From Rhizomys pruinosus (lineage: Eukaryota; Chordata; Mammalia; Rodentia; Spalacidae), in NCBI GenBank assembly GCA_009823505.1, contig VZQC01005693.1, positions 1-64,000 of the forward strand: a stretch of 64,000 bases of DNA. The letters run 5' to 3'. This document shows positions 56,572 through 64,000 of this stretch, piece by piece. The translations under genes were made by a program, and so were the position numbers. The notes under the pieces were generated by a model. The model did no database searches. It was not told the DNA's origin and worked only from the letters and a program-made list of their open reading frames with translations. Each line of letters opens with the position of its first letter. Position 1 is the first letter of the stretch.

Positions 56572-57432
56572 ATTGTTGAATAAATTTTTTTTATTGCTGT
56601 AGTTTTACCGTTCACCCCAATTGCAGCCCTACATTCTACCACTCCCCCGCTTCTGCAGATATAGCCTAGGCTTAGAAAAGGGGCAAAGGTGGGTGAGAAG
56701 CCAGAACCAGTCTACTTTCTCTGGATCTGTTGTTTTGGATTCTGGTCAATTATGGCTGTTTACTTTCATGGGCTGACAGTTTGTCTCGGAATACACTTTC
56801 GAGACTTTTTTTTTTTTTTTTTGCGGTTCCTAGCCTCAGCTATCCCACAGCCCAGGAATAACCTTTCATCCTACTAATGAAGCACAGTGATAGATATAAG
56901 GTATTTAAACAGTAATAACTACTATGGTAGGTTACTTGGTATAGACACACATGTTTAGATGGTTGTGTTGTTGTTAATCAAATGGATTCCTTTTTTTCCG
57001 TAAAAGAGACAAGGGTCTTTACTGTGCATATAAAATCTCCAATCATAGAGGATATAAGCTTTGTGGCAACATAAATGAGTTATTCCTCCAAGGAGAGAGG
57101 CTATATAGCAAAATAGCTTTTGGCATACAGCTCTATGGATGGCCCACTGCTGCACAGTATCTCCAAAGCAGGTGAGGTGTAGCTGATGTTGGTGGAGGAG
57201 CTTGACTTCTGACTCAAGGAGACTACCATTTGCTTTATTGGTTCAGTTGGCTTTGGTAACACTCTCTGATTATTTCAGAGACCAACTGTACACTGCAAGT
57301 GTGGTCTCAATACAAACTTCCCATGCTTACATCAGGTCTTCGACAGCAGGGACTGACCGCCTCTCTTCTTGTTGGTATCCCAGTTTACAGGCACGAAGGC
57401 GGGCTGGATAGCCCCTGCAACCATCTCTAAAA
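56572..57432 (-). mobile_element. element A, copy 4, shortened at its 3' end
   Basis: 'gctgtagttttaccgttcac' to 'gataccatctctaaaaggta' -type sequence matches copy 1 from about 17710 to 18490. The last 250-300 bases of the element (G-rich tract and usual tail) are absent. The minus strand ends '...ctacagcaat' plus A's, which may be an early polyadenylation site. An extra segment at 56805-56850, with 18 T's, interrupts it. Confidence 0.75.
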
Positions 57433-57724
57433 GGTAAAATTGTTTTTTTTTTTTAAAAATTTTATTGAATTTTTGTGCATTTTCAGCATACCATTTCTCA
57501 ATCCAATTTATATTCATTCCCTCTTTCCATTTGTCCCAAACCCCAGGACAAGTCATGCATTCTTGCCACACTGTCTTGCATCGTTTTCTCAGTTTTTTAA
57601 AGTTTTTTTTGCAGAAGTTTACTGTTTTGGGAAGAAATTTATTGCTCCGTGCGTCCTTTGACCCCAGTCCTTTTGTTGTTGTGTTCCCTCCCAAATTGTT
57701 ACTGTTCTAATATTTATAGGATAT

Positions 57725-60140
57725 TGGAGTCTTTTTTTACAGATTTTCTCCACACTGCTGTCCCTAGTGGTTTGCAAGTTTGCATTTCACCAGCAGTTGA
57801 AGAGTGTTCTCCTTTCCCAAAACCTCTCCCGCCTTGGTATTATATTGTTTCCTAATCTCGCCAGTTTCCTGGTAAGGTGCAATGAAATCTTAAAAGGTTT
57901 TAATTCACATCCCATTTATATTATGGCATGAACACTTCCTGAGTTGTTTCTTCCGCCATCCTCACTTTATTTGTGAAGTCTCTGTTTTGTTCTTTACTCA
58001 TCGTTTGATTGGGTCATGCATTTGTTTACTTGCCCTCCTTGTGTTTGCGTATTTTATATTACTCTGGATGTTAAGCCTCTATCAGATGTATTACTGGTAA
58101 AATTTCCTCCTGACCTGTGGGTTTTTTCTCTCCTTCCCTGTGGTTTTTCTGTCATTGACACAGAACGTTTTGATTTAATGAGGTCCTCTTACTGTTTTCT
58201 TGTCTTTGTTGGACCTTGTTGCCAACGCAGTGCTTCTGTCTTGAAAATCTTTCCACATCCATATTTGTAAAGGTAGCCATACATTTTCTTCTGACCATTT
58301 TAGGATTTCTGTTTCATGTTGAGATCTTTGATCCTTTAGAGCTTGATTTGTTACATGGTGAAGGTTAAAGGTCAGATTATATTATACAAGTGGTGACCCT
58401 TTTGCCACACCATTTGCTGAAGCTGCGTCTTTCCTCCATTGATCTTCTTGGCCCCCTTGTCAAAATATGAGGTAGAGAAGTTGTAGGTGCTCAGGTTTGG
58501 ATTTTCAATTTTGTTTCAGGTCCGTTTTTGTGCCAGTACCCGGCTGCTTTTATTCCTAAGGCCCTGTAATATAGTTTGAAGTCTGGTATGGTTATCCCCC
58601 GTGTTGCTCTTTTGTTTATGGTTGCTTTGGCTATCTGGGTCTTTTCTGTTTCCATATAAATTTAAAGTATTTTTCTAAGTCTGAGAAAAACTCATGGGGA
58701 GTTTGATTGGGATTGCTGCATCGTATATTAGGTTGGATAGGTTTGGACATTTTACCCTGTTAATTCTTCAAAATATGAGCATGGGAAGTCATTTCATTAT
58801 TCTGGTATCTTCTTCTCTATTTCCTTTTTCAGGGACTTAAAATTTTCATTGTCGAGATCTTTGGTTTTTTTGTCTTTGTTTAGGTTTGTTTTCAAAGTAT
58901 TTATTTGCATTGGCGGGTTTTCCTTGTATTCTGTCCTCCCTTTTGTTTAATATCCGTGTAAAGAAAGGCTACTGATTTTTCTCGGTTACATTTTGTATCC
59001 TGCCACTTCTGAAATTCTTGTCATTTCTAGGAGTTTTCTGGTAATTTTTTTGCATCTCTTAGGTAAACTATTATGTTATCTGCAAAAAAGGGGTAGTTTG
59101 ATTCCTCTTTTCCAATTAGTACTTCCTTAATTTCCTTTTCTATCTTATTGCTCTAACAAGGGTTTCAAGCCCTATATTGCAGAGGAGTGGCAACAGGGGG
59201 CAGACTTGCCTGGTTCCTGCATTTAAGTGGAATGTTTCTAATTTTCCTCCATTTAGGATAATGTTGGCTGTGGGTTTGTTTGTATATGGATTTGATTATG
59301 TTGCGGAACTATTCCCACCTATCCAATTCCCTGTAGGATTTTAAGCATGAGGGGGTGCTGTATTTTGTCAAAGGACTTTTCTGTGTTGATGGAGATGACC
59401 ATGTGGTTTTTGTCTTTCAGGGCATTTATTTGCTTTATGACTTTTATTGATTTGCGCATGTTGAACCATCCTTGCATGTCTGGTATAAATCCCACTTGGT
59501 CATGTTGAATGATCTTTTTGATGTGTGCCTGTATGCTGTTGGCCAGTATTTTGTTGAGAATTTTTGCATCTGTGTTTACTAATGAAATGGTTCTCTATGG
59601 GTTTTATTTTTTTTTTTTTTGTGGCTGTATCTTTAACTGGTTTTGGTATTAGAGTGATACTGATTTTAGAAAGAATTTGGGACATTTCCCTCTGTTTTCA
59701 TCCTTCTGAGCAAATTTAAGTATAGCAGTTCATTGGGTTTTTTTTTTTCCTCTTTTTAAAAAATTTTTTGTATGCCTCTTTAAATTTTTATGAACTCTTC
59801 TGTCAATCACTTCTGGGCCTGGATTTTTTTTTTTTTGTTTTTTTTTAGTTGGAGGTTTTGTATTCATTATTGAATGTCTTCATCTGTTATGGCTCTGTTA
59901 CATGTCTGTCTCTGCTGGATTAAACTCCAGTGAATTCCAGGATTTCACAAAATTCATCCATTTCTCTTATGTTCTCAAATTTAGTAGGAGTATGAGGGTT
60001 TTAAAATATTCTTATATGATTGAAATCATTGATGTGTATTGTGATGTTTCTTTTCTTCTTAAATCTATTGATTTTGGAGTGCTCTTTCTTTTTTCTTTTG
60101 GTTTTTAACTGTGGATAGAGAGCTACTAACTTGTTTATCC
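57725..60140 (-). pseudogene. L1 ORF2 remnant, antisense
   Basis: 'ccacactgctgtccctagtg' and 'cccaaaacctctcc' near the left, 'gttaagcctctatcagatg', 'gtgccagtacccggctgc' near 58540 and 'gccacttctgaaattcttg' near 59000 follow the L1 antisense order. 'atttaggataatgttggctg' near 59250 comes later. Many single-base deletions break all frames. Confidence 0.85.
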
Positions 60141-60147
60141 TTCAATG

Positions 60148-61330
60148 ACCCAGGCTAAACTCCATATCAAAAGACATAGGACTGGGAGAATGGGATTAGG
60201 AAACAAAATCCAAGCTGGGCGTTGGTGGCGCAAGCCTCTAATCCTAGCATTTGGGAAGCAGATGCAGGGGATCTTTGTGATGTTCAAGGCCAGCTTGGTT
60301 ACAGAGCGGAATTCCAGCAGCTGGGGCTACAGGGAGACCCTGTCTTAAAAGACAAAAAAAAAAAAAATAAAAAAAGAAGGAAAAGATCCACTAATATGTT
60401 TGTCTACAAGAAACCCATCTCACACTCAAGGCTAGGCACCAACTTAAGGGGAAAGGATTTTAGAAGACATTTTCCACGGACATGGTACAAAAAACAAGCA
60501 GGAGTTATGTGCTATTCTATTATCAGACAAAATAGATTTCAAAGTAAAACGAATCAGAAGAGACAAAGAAGGCTATTACATCCTTATCAAAAGAAAAATT
60601 ATCCATGAAGGTGTCACAATCATGAATGCAGATGCACCCAAACTCTGGTGCACCCAACTTTATAAGCAAAATTCTGCAGGACCTCAAGGCACAGATTAAT
60701 CCCAGCACACTATTAGTAGGGGACTCAGTACCCCATTGAGTCCTTTGGATAGGTCAACAAGACAAAGACTAAACAGATATCCACTGCACTGAAAATACAA
60801 TATTTTGCAAACTGGACCTCCAGACAACTTTACTTAATATCTCCCAAACACCGGAGAATAAACTTTTTACTCCACATCCCCATGTAATATTCTCCCAAAC
60901 TTAACCACATACTGCCGCGCACCAACCCCAAGGAAAAAAAAACTCAAAATACAAAATGATTGAAATAATCCCATGAATTATATTAAATGACATGTGCAAA
61001 AAGCTAGCTATCAACACCAGGATAAGCCTCGCTATCTATAAGATCACATGGAGACTAAACAACACAATGCTAAATAATGAATGGTCAAGAAGGAAATAAA
61101 GAAAGTAATAAAAGTATTCTGGAAAAATAATAAGTGAAAAGATGATACAAAAAATAATACCTATGTTAATCTTTTCCTTCTTAGGATGGGTAAATTTAGA
61201 TCCTAAGTGCCTACATACATAAACACAGCACAAATAATGATAACACTTCAGCTAAAACACTTGAAAGACAACAACAAAAGAACATGAACCCAAATTGACA
61301 AGACTAACTAACAAAAATTAGTCCGCGATC
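60148..61330 (+). pseudogene. L1 ORF2 endonuclease region, sense (inverted part)
   Basis: Starts with 'tatcaaaagacataggactg' (the SPIKRHR...G region), interrupted by a B1. Then come 'acaagaaacccatctcacac' (QETHL region), 'caagcaggagttatgtgct' and 'ggagactaaacaacacaatg'. Broken frames. Confidence 0.85.
60213..60378 (+). mobile_element. B1 SINE
   Basis: 'agctgggcgttggtggcgca' to 'gagaccctgtcttaaaagac' with a long A-rich tail, inside the L1 endonuclease region. Confidence 0.93.
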
Positions 61331-61736
61331 AGTGAAATATGAATAGACTCCAGAGAATCAATCAAAGATCAATGAAGGTATAAATTGACAATTTTTCAGT
61401 ATGATACAGCAATATATTTGTTGAATAGAAGCTTCAAGGGATGTAGTAAATTATGCTAGAATAGTTATTTGATCAAGGCAAAGTAGCAAGTTTACTGGGT
61501 GCAATAGCAATATATAAATGTCATTTATATAGTACAATTTGACAACATCAAAAGTAAACACTGAGGAGCATATTAATTGACACGATTTTAGGGCAGGAAA
61601 AAACAAAGCACTACAAATAGAAATTAAAGACAATATGAAGGGTTATGTGGCATTAATGGATTTAAAAGTTTAATGTTGCTAATTGGTAACTCCTCCAAAT
61701 TGATCTGTACTTAGAATTGTATCTTTTGCTTTAAGT

Positions 61737-61738
<2 letters not shown>
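61331..61738. other. unassigned AT-rich DNA
   Basis: No clear similarity; possibly eroded L1. Confidence 0.4.
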
Positions 61739-61783
<45 letters not shown>

Positions 61784-61923
61784 ATGCCAGGGTGTACTGT
61801 AACCCCAGCAGTTCTGGAACTTGATATGTAGCTATGTAAACCAAGCTGGCGTTTAACTCACAGTGCTCCAACTTCCTCTGCTCCCCAGGGTGTGATTAAA
61901 GTTTTGCCCCACCATGCCTGGCT
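61739..61923 (-). mobile_element. B1 SINE with a 44-base poly-T
   Basis: 44 T's, then 'gatgccagggtgtactgtaa', 'ttctggaacttgatatgtag', 'taaaccaagctggcgttta', 'ccaccatgcctggc'. B1 in complement. The body is decayed, while the tail is long and pure. Confidence 0.88.
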
Positions 61924-61959
61924 TGAAATTAATATCTTATTATTTTAAGTAACCAATGA

Positions 61960-62500
61960 TGTAAACAGAAGGCCACAAATTAGCCAAATTCAAAAGAATG
62001 GAGCCTTCATGATGTGTGTTCTGGTGGGACTCTGTATATAAAAACTTCACCCACCAGTGGCTCAGAGATCATTGCTGAGGAGGGGGCAGAAAGACTGTCA
62101 GAGTCAGGGCTTGTACGTGAACATGGAGAAACAGTGGCTTTCAGACTACTGGAAGCTTGGAGCTTGCACATGTGGACTTGCAGTGATGTTCAGATCACAC
62201 AGAGCCCATGCCAACTCAATCACACAAAGGCCCAGAGTGGAGCAAGTAAAATGGGTGGTGGTAGGCTGGCCATGGACTGAGAACTACAGCAGACTGATTA
62301 GTGCTGGGTGAGGGAGAGTATGCCATACTCAAGATTTCCAGATCTGCTAATTACACTCCAGTGGATGAATTTGCACAGAGGAACATCTGGGTTCAAATGC
62401 TTGAATGGATTGGACTTAATCTGGATTGTGTGATGCATGAGTTCTGATGGAGGTTTGGGGGCATAGAGTGGGGGCCCTAAATTTGAATGGGAGCCATTGC
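61960..62500 (+). mobile_element. L1 3' UTR, sense
   Basis: 'ccaccagtggctcagagatc', 'gaggagggggcagaaaga' and 'acatggagaaacagtgg' are in the order of the 3' UTR at 30430-30560. The 5' part is missing. Confidence 0.65.
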
Positions 62501-62946
62501 ATGAACTGCACAAATGCACAATACAATTTTTTAATAGTCAAAACAACTGGAAGAAGTATGTGGACAAATATGAATAGGTCATTCTCAATAATGATTCAGA
62601 TGGTGTTAGCCAGTGTCTTGTAGTCACTGTGGATATCTTCATGTGGATACGTTAATGCCATATGGTCCAAGGATTTTATGGTTATTTTTCTTTTGGTTTC
62701 TTCACTCGGTCCTCAGGTAAGTGTGCTGGAGAACACTGATCTGTGTCTGGGCGGCCTGCTTGTACTGTTTCATGTTATGACTCTCTCCTGTGTTTTGTTT
62801 TCTCTGTTTTTTTTGTTATCATGTGTTGTGTTTTGTTTATGTTTATGGTAATTTTAACATAGTTAGATAATTTTCTAAAATTCTTTACCATACATTGAAT
62901 TGAGTATTTTGCTTAAAAGTTACTATTAGAAACTAACTACTATCTT
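62501..62946. other. unassigned, TTTG-rich DNA
   Basis: T/G-rich towards 62760-62850, perhaps the rest of an L1 3' UTR. Not assigned. Confidence 0.35.
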
Positions 62947-63092
62947 GCCAGGCATGGTGCTGCATGCTTTTAATCCTAGCACTTGGGAGGCAGAGGCAGG
63001 CAGATCACTGAGTTCAAGGTCAGCCTGGTCCACAGAGTGAGTTCCAAGACAGCTGGAGCTGGAGCTGGGAGACCCTGTTTCAAAAGACAAAA
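62947..63092 (+). mobile_element. B1 SINE
   Basis: 'ccaggcatggtgctgcatgc' to 'gagaccctgtttcaaaagac', with a duplicated 'ctggag' at 63054-63066. Confidence 0.93.
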
Positions 63093-63124
63093 ACACCCAC
63101 AAAACCTACTGTTCTTTTTTCTTT

Positions 63125-63170
63125 GTTGTTGTGTGTGTGTGTGGGTGTGTGTGGGTGTGTGTGTGTGTTT
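63125..63170. repeat. (TG)n microsatellite
   Basis: Imperfect TG/GGTG run between two B1 elements. Confidence 0.93.
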
Positions 63171-63177
63171 GGCATAG

Positions 63178-63320
63178 TTCTCTCTGGAACTCACATTCAC
63201 TTATGAAGATGAGGCGGGCCTTCTAGCTCAGTTTTGCCTTTCAGAATCCCACCATATTCCCCCCCCAAGTTGGATTAAAGTTAACAAGCATTTGTCACCC
63301 CAAATTGGCCCCCCCCCAGA
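63178..63320 (-). mobile_element. decayed B1 SINE
   Basis: 'ctctggaactcacattca', 'aggcgggccttctagctcag', 'ggattaaagttaacaagca' follow B1 complement order. Two C-runs (63260-63266 and 63310-63317) interrupt it. Confidence 0.6.
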
Positions 63321-63865
63321 CAGGCCTAAAACTTGATATCTTTTGATATTAGAATTAGTCATTTCAATTATTATCTTTTCTTCTTATAAAGCTATAATAT
63401 ATAAAAATTACTATGTGAACCTATTTTTAGTATAGAAAGTTATAATCTTATTCAAATAAGAATTTACAATTTTCAAAAGGAAACAGTGACTAGAATAATG
63501 ACAAATTTACTGCACATGCTCTGAAATGTACCAGTAATCGTTGTTTGTTTTGTGCTAAGTGAGGTTTATTACAATCTGATTGGGCTAGAGCAAAGAGCAA
63601 ACAGTGGGGAAAATATTGTTGTTAGGTGTGTCTGGGAGGCTGTTCTGTAAAACATTGTGATGGAGCAAACAGGTTACTATGCACCAGTGTGGGTGGGCAG
63701 CAGTCCAGCCACCGAGATCCTGAACAGAACAAAAGGGTAGAGAAAGGAAACATTCTGACCCCCTACTCGAGTTGGAATGTCATCTGGTCATGTCTGTGGA
63801 TATCAATGTGTTCCTGACTCTTGTTTGTTTGAACTGAGGATGAGATGTGCAGTCATATCCTAGGT
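63321..63865. other. unassigned DNA
   Basis: No recognised repeat or gene. Confidence 0.4.
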
Positions 63866-63866
63866 A

Positions 63867-63898
<32 letters not shown>

Positions 63899-63925
63899 TG
63901 TGTCGTGTGTGGAGTGTGGAGTGTT
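63867..63925. repeat. (GT)n microsatellite, imperfect
   Basis: GT units with GTGGTG, CGTG and GGAGTGTGGAGTG interruptions. Confidence 0.95.
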
Positions 63926-63935
63926 TAGTGGGGGG

Positions 63936-63975
63936 GGTACATGGGTACATGTACACATGTATACATATGTACCTG
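63936..63975. repeat. short GTACATG-rich repeat
   Basis: 'gtacatgggtacatgtacac' with further ACATGT/ATACATATGT units. It can form a short palindrome. Confidence 0.7.
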
Positions 63976-64000
63976 GATGCCAGAAATTGACTTCAGATGC

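Larger units (their letters stand above)
57438..61330 (-). mobile_element. L1 with 5' inversion
   Basis: 57438-57724 is an L1-type 3' end. 57725-60140 is antisense ORF2 from the carboxy end to the post-endonuclease linker. 60148-61330 is sense ORF2 from the endonuclease start to that linker. The two parts meet at the same L1 position, so this is one 5'-inverted copy, more decayed than the others. Confidence 0.8.

Overview
The window is gene-poor, AT-rich mammalian intergenic DNA from a muroid rodent. B1 (7SL-derived) and B2 (tRNA-derived) SINEs and rodent-type L1 LINE sequence are scattered throughout. The CpG-rich B2 copies do not look like the house-mouse consensus that I know, so a cricetid (vole, hamster or deer mouse) is my guess; that is inference. 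I find no supportable host protein-coding gene, tRNA, rRNA or CRISPR array. The open frames present are fragments of L1 ORF1/ORF2, SINE or minisatellite sequence, or chance.

Layout. 1-3600: antisense L1 running from the reverse transcriptase back through ORF2, ORF1 and part of the leader. 3600-7840: mostly unassigned DNA with an old mammalian repeat, a B2-like SINE, a B1 and two microsatellites. 7842-21490: one large L1 whose 3' part is antisense and whose 5' part is inverted to sense. It holds a second, nested 5'-inverted L1 (12121-17242), an ORF-less 2 kb retroposon (17384-19337), and B1 and B2 copies. An 827-base block there is present on both sides of a run of N and is probably an assembly error. 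21490-34350: L1 3' ends, SINEs, a second gap (25507-26172), another copy of the ORF-less retroposon (29295-30334), LTR-like pieces and one unidentified GC-richer block. 34369-34844: a 30-base minisatellite. 35100-44400: mostly unassigned, with a third copy of the ORF-less retroposon (38789-40616) that is 5'-inverted and has a 17-base target duplication. 44400-54600: young and old B2, L1 ORF2 pieces, LTR-like segments and a 5'-inverted L1. 54600-64000: B1 copies, a fourth ORF-less retroposon copy, another 5'-inverted L1, an L1 3' UTR and GT microsatellites.

The interest lies in retrotransposition history. At least six insertions show the 5' inversion expected of twin priming, and many insertions keep readable target-site duplications. 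One site was hit twice. The ORF-less retroposon (called 'element A' below) has an L1-like tail with AATAAA and a G-rich tract and up to 1.95 kb of body without L1 coding sequence. The order of several short motifs suggests it is a long L1 3' UTR or a non-autonomous relative. All coordinates of repeats are estimates made by eye.
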